From contig CM040451.1 in NCBI GenBank assembly GCA_022749755.1, forward strand, positions 11,979,871-12,043,870: DNA of 64,000 nt, written 5' to 3'. The notes under the pieces were generated by a model. It ran no database searches, was not told the origin of the DNA, and was given only the letters and a program-made list of their open reading frames with translations. Both the position numbers and the translations under genes were made by a program. Positions 42,245-54,711 of the stretch are shown piece after piece (position 1 is the stretch's first letter; the number at the start of each line of letters is the position of its first letter). This DNA comes from Azadirachta indica (lineage: Eukaryota; Streptophyta; Magnoliopsida; Sapindales; Meliaceae).

Positions 42245-43027
42245 ATTAGGGCAAAAGTTACTGTAGCTGATAACTGACATAACGGTTTTTTTTTTTTTTT
42301 TTTTTTTTTTAAACAATTTTGCAAGTCATTTCAAAGTCACGATAGCATCTGAGGGCTTATTACATTTGTCACTAAACGACCTAGTCAAGAATATGGATTG
42401 ACTAGATTAGTAAAAAAATTTCTGACTGTTCCAATTTTGAGACTTCACTTTGAGTCATTTATAGACGTCGTCCAAAGTTTCAGTTAGTTTACTCTTTACT
42501 TATTTATTTAAAATTTACCCATCTATTAATTTCTAAGTGTTTTCGAAGATAGTCTGTAGAACCTACCCATTTCTTCAATCGAATGTAAATATTTTTACTT
42601 TTACATCTCAGTATGCTCCGAATTTTTGCAACTTTTTTCTATATAATGTACTTTCAGTCTGTTAATTCGTAAATTAAATTTGGAAAAGAAAAAGTCAAAA
42701 GCCAACTATTTGTACTCCCGATCTCATGAGGATCTCAAATTTATAAAGTTGTAGTGTATAAAATATGTATTGCCACGTTGGTTGCTATTCAGTTCTCTCA
42801 TCATGTTACTTAATCCAGTAACTCCACCTTGGCTTAGAATATTTTGACCCATTCCATTGTATATTCTCTAATTTGTCTTGCCCGAGATGCGAATCCGTGA
42901 AACTAAGAATCATGAAATCTAGAGTTCTAAATTCTTAAATGTACTTGTCATGCTACTGTGACAAATGTAGATAAAACGGTTAAATAAAAATAAAATAAAA
43001 TAAGTTTAAATTGACGTCAATGTTAAA
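42245..43027 (+). repeat. Diverged long repeat, uninterrupted copy
   Basis: It aligns with 35473-35912 plus 37396-37800. Shared phrases include agggcaaaagtta at the start, catttcaaagt, gaatattttgacccattcc, and atgtacttgtcat near the end. A T-tract of about 27 bases lies at 42284-42310. It begins about 100 bp beyond the TATA box of the neighbouring minus-strand gene. Confidence 0.75.
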
Positions 43028-44091
43028 TTAGATTGGTAAATCTGCAAAAACTAGGATCACTATTTTTATTTTAATTTGTTAATAAATAAATTCATTCTAA
43101 AATTATCCGTCATTTTCTATTTTATACGGACGACTATTTCAATCAAGATTGATGTTGTCAATCATAGCACATTACAAAATTAATTAATTCAAATCTTTCA
43201 TGCAACCGAAGATAATGTAATTAACAATGTGAACATTAGTGGTAGAATTATTCCAGTTTATCAAGGGTTCATTTTCCCATAACCATCGTATATATTTTAT
43301 CGCTGAAACTAACTTATTGTCAGGGGAAAATTTGCAGACACCAACTTGCATGAAGAACAAGTTAATTGATTACTATAGCTATCAAATTGATGAATTTAAT
43401 TTGAATGTTTAATTAACTCATTTAAGAATCCCTTATATGAATTCTAACGTTCGTTATGTTTGCTAGCTATAGAGATTCTCTTCATTAATACAGCTCAAAT
43501 AGTTAGTTGCAAATATCATTACCATAAGATAACAGACAACTAATCACAGATTGAATAGAAATCAACCATTGCTAAATTTTCTAACTCAGAAAGTTGGCAG
43601 TTCAAATTTCTTGGATGTTTTACATTATTGACTGCATTTTCTCACTAAAATCTGGTCTCAAATTGGTACTTTCTGGACCTTGTTGCGCAATTCAGCATCC
43701 TGGAACCGGAGAAAAACTAAAGCTAACGATTTCGACGTCCCCACTTCTTGACTTTCTGTAGAAAGTCTTGGTCCATCATCCACTTGTAAATTAAGCGTGT
43801 ACACATGCACCCGATCGAATACTTTGTTCCTGAATCCACGCTTTTGATCCTTGAATGCAAATTCCAGAGTCAACAAAATGGGCTTGGCGTAATTATACAT
43901 TTCATACGCATGCAGGTCACCTCTTATTCACCTGCCTATGCATGGGAACAAATTTCCAGCTAGCTCACATACGATATCCCCTCATTGCAAAATTAAGTTA
44001 CAAAATTGCTCAATAATAATCAACTTATAGATTAAGTAAAACTGCGGGAAATTAACTTATCAAAGTCTTGGTCTTACTCTAATCATGGAGG

Positions 44092-44131
<40 letters not shown>

Positions 44132-44368
44132 TTGTTATATTTGTGTTTTTAGATTATCTATAATTTGACAAGAGTTTTGAATTACAGCGGTTGCTGATCG
44201 TCAGTAGAAAAGTAATATGGGGTGTTTTATGTTCAAGCCTTAATTAAGAACATCAAATCAATTAACTCTATAAAATATTACAAGCTGGCTTGCACTGTTT
44301 CTAATTCTAGAACTAATTGAAGATAATTTGATAATATATGGGTCCAACTAAACTTTATAAAATGCCTG

Positions 44369-44405
<37 letters not shown>

Positions 44406-46136
44406 AAAGTAATTATTTCAAACGCATGCTTAGTTTCATGAGTCAGTGACTTAGAGGTGATATTATGGTGTATATTTCAATTTTTTTTATTAACAAAGTG
44501 CAACGTGAAATGATTCTATATCATCCCTAATTACACTCTTTAATTATGGAAATTAGGTTGCAGGCCTTTTCAATTAAGGAACTTAATTTTGTTAATTATA
44601 TAACTTTATTGCGTGTGGCAAAGGAGACACGACCTTTGCAATTTACAAGATTCCATTTCCAACTTATAATCGCGTTGTACTAAGAGGAAAATTAAAGAAC
44701 AATTAAAATGATTTCTTTTTAAAAAACAAAGAAAAAGAGCTCAAAAATCAGAGTATGATCCTGGAAGAGAAAAATGCTTTTACAAAAACAATAAAGAGCC
44801 ACAAATTAAGCAATGGCACCGAAACACAAGTTAAGCACAAGATATATCTTTGGGGATTTCCGTAGAATCTTCTTTTCGAATAAAATCCAATGAAATTTTC
44901 CAGAAAATAAAATTAGCAAACCAAAATTGACTAATTAACTTAATTACCAGCGATGCAATTTTAATCTTAATTTCTTCATGATTCTTGCCAGAACATGACA
45001 AACAACTTTTTCAAGTAAGCTCAAAGACACTACAGATTGATTAGTAGCTGACTTATTCATCCAAATTAATGTAGTGGGCTAAAGTCACCTTAAGATTCCA
45101 TAACTATATATTAGCTAATTTATGAGCTAATCAAAATCTATAAGGAATGGTCAGCGGTTTCCTGACTCACTAGCTATCTACTCTGGCTACATGCACTTAG
45201 CCAATGTACGAACATGTTTATCCCACTCCTAATAAATTAAATTGTTATTGTACGGTGATAGAGAGAGATGGAAATTAATTATTTGTCTTTGGTGGTAAGA
45301 AACTTTCTTATGGGATTAATTAATTCTTTAAGTTAAAGTATTTGACAAAGAAATAATATATATAAAAGATTTTATTTCTCTTAAAGATGTCGAATGACAC
45401 TCGTTCATGATGTATACATACGTAAAAGATATGCAATTGGACTTGTTCAATAATATCTTTAAGTTTGCTTATCATGCTGGAGAGTGAGTTAATCCTCGGA
45501 TTAATTACAAGCTAATTAAAATTGATCAGCTCAAGAATCTTAGCTCACTAATGTAGAATGAGTTGGCTAAGTCAAAAATTGCTTAGTTTTCATCGACTTT
45601 TTTTTTTGTTTTTTGAAAAAAAGTCCCTTAATTAAGGCTCCTAAACATATGATAGCAATTGCATCTCGATTGCTTAGCATAAAATTATGAAATAATAATT
45701 TTGTAGTTATAAGATTGAGATGTATTATCTATCAATAACATTATTTGTGAAATAACTATAAATTTATTATTCATTATTAATATTTAATTAATTAATTAAA
45801 TAGAGCATGTTAATTTGTGCAATATTAAATAATAATTGAGATACAAATTTTGTGTTGCCACCACACAAATGTGGCGTTATCCTTCTAACAATTATGTGGA
45901 AATTAGTTAGTCTTATTAAGAAATTAAATCACGTGTTTGTATTTAACTCATTTTGATTTTTTAGACGTTTGGTTGTTAAAATATAAGCTTATTAATTACT
46001 CCTATGTATTAATTACTTTACACTTATATGTTCGATGGGAAATTTACTTTTTGCAAATTGAAAAATGCTTACCATCTTCACTTTAAAATTAATTTATAAC
46101 AATATGAATCTGTTTCTAAATTTGAACACAGGAGTG
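43028..46136. other. AT-rich spacer
   Basis: No gene was recognised. It contains an (ATT)n microsatellite at 44095-44131 and a (TA)n tract at about 44374-44398. A minus-strand frame of 80 codons at 43658-43900 has no recognisable domain. Confidence 0.45.
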
Positions 46137-46316
46137 GAACCTACCCTGGTATGGGTAGGTTCAGACCATATGAGATCTAAGTGAGAAACGTAACGGCCCC
46201 CGAAGCATGACCATATGGTCCGGAATTTTTATATTTATTTGGTTTCTCTTTCAGCCTTTGACTTTTGGAGAGTCAAAGTCAATGTAAAAAGTCAACTCTT
46301 AGGGCTTACATGTAAG
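46137..46316. repeat. Cluster of four short perfect palindromes or hairpins
   Basis: GAACCTACCC/GGGTAGGTTC with a 6-base loop (46137-46162), GACCATATGGTC (46209-46220), CTTTGACT/AGTCAAAG with a 7-base loop (46256-46278) and CTTACATGTAAG (46305-46316). The segment is less AT-rich than its surroundings. Confidence 0.8.
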
Positions 46317-47253
46317 AGCCTAACGGCACATGAGGCAATTTGGCCACTAACCGCATGGATAGGCATGTGTAGGTCAATTGATCTGATCTCCTTACAATAT
46401 TTTCTTGATACTTATACGATAAGAATTATTGTGTGAATGCATATATTTTATTGAAATTTGATTAATTTTTTTTAGCTTAGTTTTAAATTCAAAGAAATCA
46501 ATTTTTCACTCTAAAAAAATTTGGAGCCAATTGTTAGTTAAATGAATGTAAGTATTATATGACCTTCCTCTAAATTAAGTGCTTAAAGTAAGTGGCACCA
46601 TTGACCTGCAATTGACTTGTCATTAATTTTTAAATTGTCTAATGAAAATGTCTATGAAATGGTGTTATCAATTATGAATAATGTAATCTTTAAAGAGAAT
46701 TGGGTTAAATTGCAAATTTTATTGTGTTTGAAATTTCCCCAAAAAAATTTAAAGCCCCTGCATTTGCAAACAAATAAAATGAGTGTTAATATTGAGGAGC
46801 TGAATCCTTCTTCCAAAGTTTATGTATGTACACACAACTGTTGTACATGTAATTAAGCTTTTAAATAAGAGTCTTAAACTAAATTAAGATACATGAAGTT
46901 TTTTATATATATTACTCACTCGCCTCACCTTACTAATTATTCATTAATATTTGAAAATAAGTTGGAAGATCGTAATGACTAAAAAAAAATTATGGAGGTA
47001 GAAATTATATAAAGAGTATATAACTGAAATTGAGGATCATTGTAAAGCAAAGAAAGTTTGTAGGGACCAAATTATTGAAAAAATATGTACATATATAAGG
47101 GAATTGAAGACAAATATTTTTTTCCTTTGATTTCTTTGGGCCTTGAGAGTCCTAACTTTTCGGGCCCCAACACTTCTCCACTCCTGCATTCATTAATTTT
47201 CCAATTTTCTCATAGCTTGTACAATTAAAATAGCCGAATGTTTAATATTATTT
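46317..47253. other. AT-rich spacer
   Basis: No recognised gene or element. The frame at 46617-46856 is low-complexity. Confidence 0.4.
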
Positions 47254-47875
47254 GGGTATATTGACAATTTCCCCCATGAGGTTTAGCCTAATAGGCAAAC
47301 TCCCCCCTTGATATTTAAGAAAAGACAGATACCCTTCTGACGTTTGGATAAATATGCAGATATCTCTAAACTTTTATTTCTATTAGTTGGCCTGTTAATT
47401 TATTATCATTTGTATCTCTCATCTTTTATATAATAATACTTTAATATTTATTTTATTTCAATGTAACACTTTACTCCCAATTTTAATATTTTTCACAATA
47501 TAATTTTTTTAAATATAATAATTTAGTCTATATTTAATATTTATTTTATAATATACTTAAGACTAAATACATTTTAAATTTGTTATTTCAATAAAAAATT
47601 TGAAAACTAAAATATTATTAAAAAAATTTAAACAATGAGTTAGATTAAATTCATATTAAAATATTTTAAATTTATGTTAAAATATTTATATATTTTTTTC
47701 TTTTTTCTGCAATAAATTTGATATTTAATTATTAAAAGAATTTTAAAATATATTTTAATATTTTATTCTTATATTGATATTTTTATTTAAAAGATTATAT
47801 TAAATTTATTATATTTTCTTGAAAAAAATTATGAAAATATAAATAAAAAAGTAAAAAAAATTAATATCATTTGAC
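47254..47875 (+). mobile_element. Truncated Mutator-like long-TIR element (single arm)
   Basis: It starts gggtatattgacaatttccc and follows the left arm of the element at 56026-57861 for about 620 bp, including the aaaagacagata and acgtttggataaat motifs. Similarity stops abruptly after atatcatttg, and copia-derived sequence begins. No opposite arm or target duplication is seen. Confidence 0.7.
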
Positions 47876-49330
47876 TGATCTTGGACAGTTTTATAACTCG
47901 TTCTTCTAACTTCTCCTTGATAAAGAACCTGTCCATTTCCACATGCTTATATCACAATATATTTGAATTGGTTGCTAAGGTGAATAGCTTAAATTATGTA
48001 AGAGAAATTTAAGTTATAATGCTTCATAAAGTCTAAGAGTTGTGCCCCTGTATTTTGTTTTGCGCTGAAACGAGCAACTGCATGTTGTTTTTTACTTTTC
48101 CATACAAGGTCACCTCCCACAAAGGTAAAGTAACCTGAAGTAAAACATCTATTATCTATTGCTCTAGTTAATGAGCACAGTATATATTTATACTCTGAAA
48201 GTTTGTATTCTTGGAAAATAAAATTCCTTTCCCAAGTGTGGATTTCAAATATCTTATTAAAATGCACATTACAACATTCATATGTTGTTCTTCAGGATTG
48301 TGCACAAATTGACTAACAATAATTAATGCGTAGGTAAGATCTAGTCTGGTGTGAGCCAAGTACATCAATTTTTTGACTAGTCGTTAGTGTCTTCCCTCAT
48401 CAACTAGAACCTGATTAGATCTAATACATAGCTTCAGCTCTTTTTCTACTGGAGTATCCACCGATTGACAAGCTGACATACCAGTCTCTTATAAAAGATA
48501 TAAGGTACAATTCCTTTGAGACAGAAAAATCCTTTTCTTAGATCGTGACATCTTAATTTTTAAAAAGTACTTGAAAGTGCCTAAATTCTTCATCTCAAAT
48601 TCTCTTGATAAGTATCTCGGAAGAACTTTCCTTTCTTCAGTATCATTTTCTATAATCACCATGTCATCTACATAAACGATGAGGACAATGATCTTACTAT
48701 GTTGGTTCTTCAGGAATAAGGTGTGATCTGAATTGTTTTGATGATAACCAAAGTTTATCATAAAGTTTGTGAATCTTCCAAATCATGCTCTAGGATATTG
48801 CTTCATCCCATAAAATAATTTCTTCAACTTGCATACTTTCTGACTATACTTGTCTGTTATTATGCATCCTACTGGAACATCTATATAGACTTCTATAGAC
48901 TTCTTCAAATAATTTTCCACGTAAAAATACATTCTTCACATCAAACTAGTCTAATGGCAATCAAGATTTGCAACTAACAATAATAGAACACATACTATGT
49001 TAATTTTAGCCACAGGTGCAAACATATCTTTATAGTCAATTCCTAAGTCTGAATGTATCCTTTTGCTACAAGCCTGCTTTGAATCATTCAATAATACCAT
49101 ACATCTTGCTTTATAATTCACGGTTTTTTTTCTTGGTAGAAGATCAACAAATTCCCATGTTTTGTTCTTTTGAAGAGATTTCATCTCTTCGCATATGGCA
49201 TTTTTCCATCTTGGATTAGTCAAAGCTTTCAAATTGTCTGTTTCAATTTGATAGTCATTAGTAATTGAATCCTGACTTTCTTCTTTAGCCTCAACATTAA
49301 TTCCACCACACACACTATCACGTATGAAAA
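47876..49330 (-). pseudogene. Decayed Ty1/copia polymerase remnant (reverse transcriptase and RNase H)
   Basis: Minus-strand fragments in several frames follow copia pol order. First come the RT N-terminal region (PRWKNAICEEMKSL, FAPVAKI), then the catalytic YVDDM box near 48670, FEMKNLGTFKYFL, LDLTYALIIVSQF, and the RNase H part SGYFTFVGGDLVWKSKKQ near 48100. A last piece runs up to the junction at 47876. Stops and frameshifts separate them, and gag, protease and integrase are missing. It is a different copia lineage from the element at 49.8-55.5 kb. Confidence 0.85.
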
Positions 49331-49637
49331 ATTTTGAAACTTTTTTTTTTTCCCGAAATCAAAGTTTAATTCTTGTATTACAATTTATCTTCGAATTTCA
49401 CATAAATTTAAGCACTAAAAATTCCCTCCATCAAATTCCAAGCATTCTACGACTTTCCGAGTAATTAAAAAGTCTGCTACGCTTACACACGCGCTGCAAG
49501 ATCTTTTTTTCCGGCGCCTGCAACTTTCCAAGGTTGAAGATGAAAATGACTTAGTAAATTTCATTCGGGTCCCCAAACCCTTTTGATTTACAATTTAAGT
49601 ACTTTTTTTACAAATTAATCCAACCTGTTCGTTGACA

Positions 49638-49650
49638 CACTCTGGTACCA
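49638..49650 (-). other. Putative primer-binding site of the older copia element
   Basis: The minus strand reads TGGTACCAGAGTG directly after a CA dinucleotide, close to the TGGTATCAGAGC primer site complementary to initiator tRNA-Met used by many plant copia elements. It lies about 310 bp upstream of the pol remnant, so most of gag-int would have been deleted. Confidence 0.45.
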
Positions 49651-49802
49651 TGAAAAAATGTTTCATTTTATTTCTTAATTTACACAATACATACAACAAG
49701 ATTTATTTAGGCACAAATAATCCATTAATCATGGAAGAATAACATGTAAAGATGAAGAAAAATATACAAAGATGAAGACTTGATTTTGGTGCAGCTTTCG
49801 GT

Positions 49803-49807
49803 AGATA
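49803..49807 (+). repeat. Target site duplication AGATA (left)
   Basis: AGATA immediately precedes the 5' LTR and is repeated at 55466-55470, directly after the 3' LTR. Confidence 0.9.
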
Positions 49808-50619
49808 TATTGGGTTGGGTTTCTTCCTATTTGGAGATGGCCCAAATTTTCTCTTCAATAGTAACTAAGTCCAATTAATCTAAAGACATTTTAGTCTTTT
49901 CTCAAGTAGAGTTTAATATTTTTTTTTTGCTGCAACATATATATATGTGAGTTAAGAAGAGAGAGGTGGGCACTATTCACCGTCTAGAGAGAGAGAGGCG
50001 ACACTGTTCATCGCCTAGAGAGAGAGAGGCGGTTACTGTTCATCATCTAGAGAGAGGCAGAACAGTAAACTTGGGACAGTTTTGATCAAGTGGCTAATTG
50101 GAGATCGATTCGTAGTCCGATTAAGCTGAAATTTTACTAGCAGCTTCCTAACTCAGAGGAGTAAATTCTAAACGGTGGAGATCAGATTTGGAGCTCTCTT
50201 TCTCCAGATTTCGTGGTTGAAAGTTAGGCCACCATTATGGTGATGTTTTTTCTTTAACTCTCTCTAATTTCTTTGTGAAACTTGATTGTTTGCCAAGATT
50301 GTTTGACCTTGAGAATATTATGGATGTGTACCTCTAGTTCTAATTAGAGAGAAATTGTGTATTCCTATTATTTGATTATAGTGGAGATTTTTCGGGTGGA
50401 CTACGGTCCCGTGGTTTTTACTCCTCACATTGGGGAGGTTTTTCACGTTAAAATTGATTGTGTTATCGTTATTTTGTTGATGATGTGGTTGCTGTCCAAG
50501 AACTGATTTTGTGCCAAAAATTGTTACTCTATTTATTTGTTTCCTATTAAGTTCACGCAAGAGGGGATAAGATAATTATTGTGCTTTCGCAAATTGGTTT
50601 ATATTAGTTTATCCCAACA
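49808..50619 (+). repeat. 5' LTR of the copia element
   Basis: 812 bp. It starts TATTGGGTTGGG and ends TTATCCCAACA. It includes three GAGAGAGAGGCG-type repeats separated by CACTRTTCATCG-like units near 49985-50060. The first base pair is TA rather than the canonical TG in both LTRs. Confidence 0.95.
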
Positions 50620-50622
50620 AAG

Positions 50623-50634
50623 TGGTATCAGAGC
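50623..50634 (+). other. Primer-binding site (initiator tRNA-Met)
   Basis: TGGTATCAGAGC lies three bases after the 5' LTR. Confidence 0.9.
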
Positions 50635-50666
50635 TTTGGTTATATTTGTTTTCTGCCTTGTGTTGA

Positions 50667-53600
50667 ATGATGGAAGCTAATATAAGTAGAATGGTTAATT
50701 TGAATGGTGCAAGTTATCATTTATGGAAGGGAAAGATGGAAGATCTTTTATATGTAAAAGATTATTATTTACCTGTGTTTGAGAAACAGAAACCCGATAA
50801 TAAAACAGATGCACAGTGAAAGTTGCTTCATCGTCAGGTGTGTGGGTATATCAGACAATGGGTAGATGACAATGTTTTGAATCACATCAGTGGAGAGACA
50901 GATGCAAGTTCTTTGTGGAATAAGCTTGAAAAATTGTATGCCAAAAAAACCGGGAACAACAAACTATTTTTGATAAAGTAGATGATGAACTTGAAATATT
51001 GGGATGGAAAACCCATGACAGATCACTTGAATGTATTTCAGGGAATCATTAATCAGTTGGCTGGAATAAACATCAAATTTGAAGATGAAGTATAAGGGTT
51101 ATGGCTTTTAGGCACATTACCAGACTCATGGGAGACATTTAGAATGTCATTATCTAACTCAGCTCCTGATGGTATTATCACCATGGAATTGGCTAAGAAT
51201 AATGTTCTGAATGAAGAGGATAGAAAAAAGTCACATGGTTTTTCACAATCAGATATCTTAGTCACAGAAAAGAGGGGGAGGAGTAAGAGTAAAGGTCCGA
51301 AGAACAGAGATAAAAGTAAAAGCAAGACCAACAAGTTTGCCAATGTTGAATGCTATCATTGTGGTTTGAAGGGGCATATAAAGAAGTATTGTCGACAGGT
51401 CAAGCGAGACAACAAGAAGGATAAAGGAAAGGAAAAGAAAAATGATGACAGCAGTGATGATGATAGAGTTGTTGCTGTTACAGATGACTTTCTTAATATG
51501 TATGATGATGATGTTGTCAACCTTATATGCCCTGAGACCAGTTGGGTAATTGATAGTGGTGCCTCCATTCATGCTACATCGCGAAGGGAATTCTTTACAT
51601 CTTATACATCTGGTGATTTTGGAGATGTTAAGATGGGAAATAATGGCTTAGCTAAAGTCATAAGCATGGGAGATGTGTGCTTGGAGACCAATAATGGCAC
51701 GATTTTACTTCTGAAAAATGTCAAGCATATTCCTGATATTCGTTTGAACTTGATTTCTACAGGTAAACTTGATGATGAGGGTTTCTCCAACAACTTTAGT
51801 GGTGGTAAATGGAAGCTTAGCAAAGGTTCTCTAGTTGTGGCTCGAGGAAAGAAATGTTCTTCATTGTACTTTATGCAAGCAAAGATTGCAGACATCAGCA
51901 TCAATACGGTGAAAAATGAAGATACAATTGAGTTATGGCATAAAAGACTTGGTCACATGAGTGAGAAGGGTTTGAATGTTTTGGCCAAGAAGAATATGCT
52001 TTCTTGGTTGAAAAATAAATCTTTGAAGAAATGTGTTCATTGCTTGGCAGAGAAGCAAACTAGGATTACCTTCAAGACATCTCCACCTTCAAGAAAATCA
52101 GGTATACTCGAACTAGTACACTCTAATGTTTGTGGCCCTATGAAAACAAAAACACTTGGTGGTGCTCTCTATTTTGTGAATTTTATAGATGATCACTCAA
52201 GAAAGCTATGGGTTTATAGATTGAAGACAAAGGATCAAGTACTAAATGTGTTCAAACAGTTTTAGGCCTCAGTTGAGAGACAGACTGGGAAGAAGTTGAA
52301 GTGCATCAGAACTGATAATGGGGGTGAGTATTCTGAACCATTTGATGAGTATTGCAGACAGTTAGGAATTCGTCATCGAAAAACTCCTCAATTAAATAGG
52401 CTAGCTGAGAGGATGAATAGAACACTAGTTGAAAGAGTGAGATGTTTGCTCTCATAAGCACAATTGCCAGTATCTTTTTGGGGGGAGGCTTTGAATACAG
52501 TTGTACATGTATTGAATCTTACACCGTGCGTTCCTTTAGACTTTGATGTTCCAGATAAAGTTTGGTCAGGAAAAAATTTCGCTTATGATTATTTGCGTGT
52601 CTTTGGATGTAAAACATTTGTGCATATTCTCAAAAATGAGAGGTTTAAACTTGATGTTAAGACAAGACAGTGTGTATTTCTCGGCTATGGTCAAGATGAT
52701 TTGGCTACAGGTTTTATGATCCAGTGCAAAAGAAACTTGTAAGAAGTCAGGATGCTATATTTATGGAAGACCAAACTATACAGGATATTGAGAAGTCAAA
52801 AGAAGCAATGCCTCAGTATAATGATGCGTTGATAGACTTGGATCCAGTTCTTCCTACACATGTTCCAGCACAGCTTACAGATGAAGTCTTGGATGACCAG
52901 CATGGTACAGGTGATATTGACACTCATACACAGGTTGAGGTTGATGATGATGTTCAGGATCAGTCATCTACTTCAGAGGCTTCACTAGATGCTTCACTCA
53001 GAAGATCCACTAGAAACCGACAGCCCTCCACACGGTATCCTACGAGTGAGTATGTATTACTAACTGATGGGGGAGAACCTGAATGTTATACAGAAGCAGT
53101 AGAAAGTGGACACAAGAAGGAGTGGATTGATGCTATGCAAGATGAGATGAAGTCACTGTATGAAAATCACACATTTGAGTTGGTAAAGTTACCTAAGGGT
53201 AAAAGAGTTTTGAAAACAAATGAGTGTACAGAGTGAAACAGGAAGAACATACATCGCAACCATGATACAAAGCCAGATTGGTTGTCAAGGGATTTAGCCA
53301 AAGGAAAGGTGTTGACTTTGATGAAATCTTCTCTCCAGTTGTCAAGATGTCATCCATTCGTGTGGTATTGGGCATAGCGGCTAGTTTTGACTTAGAGGTT
53401 GAGCAGATGGATGTAAAGACTGCTTTTCTACATGGGGACTTAGATAAAGAAATTTATATGGAGCAGCCAGAGGGTTTCAGAATAAAAGGAAAAGAAGACT
53501 ATGTGTGCAAGTTGAAGAAAAGCCTCTATGGCTTGAAACAGGCACCAAGACAGTGGTATAAAAAGTTTGAATCAGTTATGGGGGAGCAAGGCTATCGGAA

Positions 53601-54711
53601 AACTTCTTCTAACTATTGTGTTTTTGTGCAGAAATTCTCTGATAATGATTTTATCATATTGTTGCTTTATGTTGATGACATGTTGATTGTTGGCAGGAAT
53701 GCTTCTAGAATTGACAAGTTAAAGAAGCAGTTGAGCAAATCCTTTGCTATGAAGGATTTATGGCCAGCAAAACAAATCCTTGGCATTCGAATTTATCGAG
53801 ATAGAGCAGCCAAGAAGTTGTGTATATCACAGGAGCATTACATTGAAAAGGTATTTGAAAGATTTAATATGAGTAACGCTAAAGTGGTTAGCACTCCTCT
53901 TGCTACACACTTTAAGTTAAGTACCAAACAGTCCCCTACAACAGATAAAGAGAAAGAAGACATGGAAAGAGTTCCTTATGCTTCAGCAGTTGGAAGCTTG
54001 ATGTATGCGATGGTATGCACAAGACCAGATATAGCTCATGCAGTTGGTGTTGTTAGTAGATTTTTATCCAATCTAGGAAGAGAGCATTGGAATGCAGTGA
54101 AGTGGATTATGAGATATCTTCGAGGTGCTTCCAATTTCAAACTCACTTTTGGAAGTGGAGAACCTGTGTTAGTTGGCTATACAGACTCAGATATGGCTGG
54201 AGATGTTGATACTCGAAAATCTACTACGGGTTACTTGATGACACATTCAGGTGGAGCTGTATCATGGCAATCAAGGCTACAAAAATGTGTTGCACTTTCC
54301 ACTACAGAGGCAGAATTCATTGCAGCGACTGAAGCATGCAAAGAACTGTTGTGGATGAAGAGGTTCTTACAGGAACTTGATTTCAAGCAACAACGATATG
54401 TGGTATTTTGTGATAATCAGAGTGCAATTCACCTGAGTAAGAATTCCTCTTTTCATGCAAAATCAAAACATATTGATGTGAGATATCATTGGTTGAGAGA
54501 TGCACTTAATGATAATATGTTTAAGCTTGAAAAAATTCACACAGATCACAATGCCTCTGATATGTTAACCAAGACTCTTCCGAGAGAAAAAAGTTTGTTG
54601 TTCGATTGTTGGGTTGGCAAGTCCCTCCATATGGTCGAAAAGGGGGAGATTTATTGGGTTGGTTTCCTCCTATTTGGAGATGACCCAAATTTTCTCTTCA
54701 ATAGTAACTAA
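50667..54711 (+). pseudogene. Disrupted copia gag-pol polyprotein
   Basis: Reading starts at the ATG at 50667. Stops interrupt the same frame at 50817 (TGA), 50979 (TAG), 51093 (TAA), 52263 (TAG) and 52455 (TAA). Frame shifts occur near 52700 and near 53225-53280. Recognisable in order are the gag zinc knuckle CYHCGLKGHIKKYC (about 51349-51390), the protease motif WVIDSGASIHATS (51544 on), GAG-pre-integrase LWHKRLGH (about 51932 on), integrase with FIDDHSRKLWVYRL and, after the stop, TDNGGEYS, RT with MDVKTAFLHGDL and LLYVDDML (about 53660-53690), RNase H with STTEAEFIAATEA, and ADMLTK-like SDMLTKTLPREK. The RT-RNase H frame from 53278 to 54711 is uninterrupted and runs into the LTR. Confidence 0.93.

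Noticed and set aside
43658..43900. Minus-strand 80-codon ATG frame (starts MYNYAKPILLTLEF)
   Set aside because: It reads a little like protein, but I recognise no family and no neighbouring exon or TATA box. Left unannotated. A protein search would decide.
46215..46856. Two plus-strand frames in the spacer after the hairpin cluster
   Set aside because: No motif. The first is explained by the palindromic segment.
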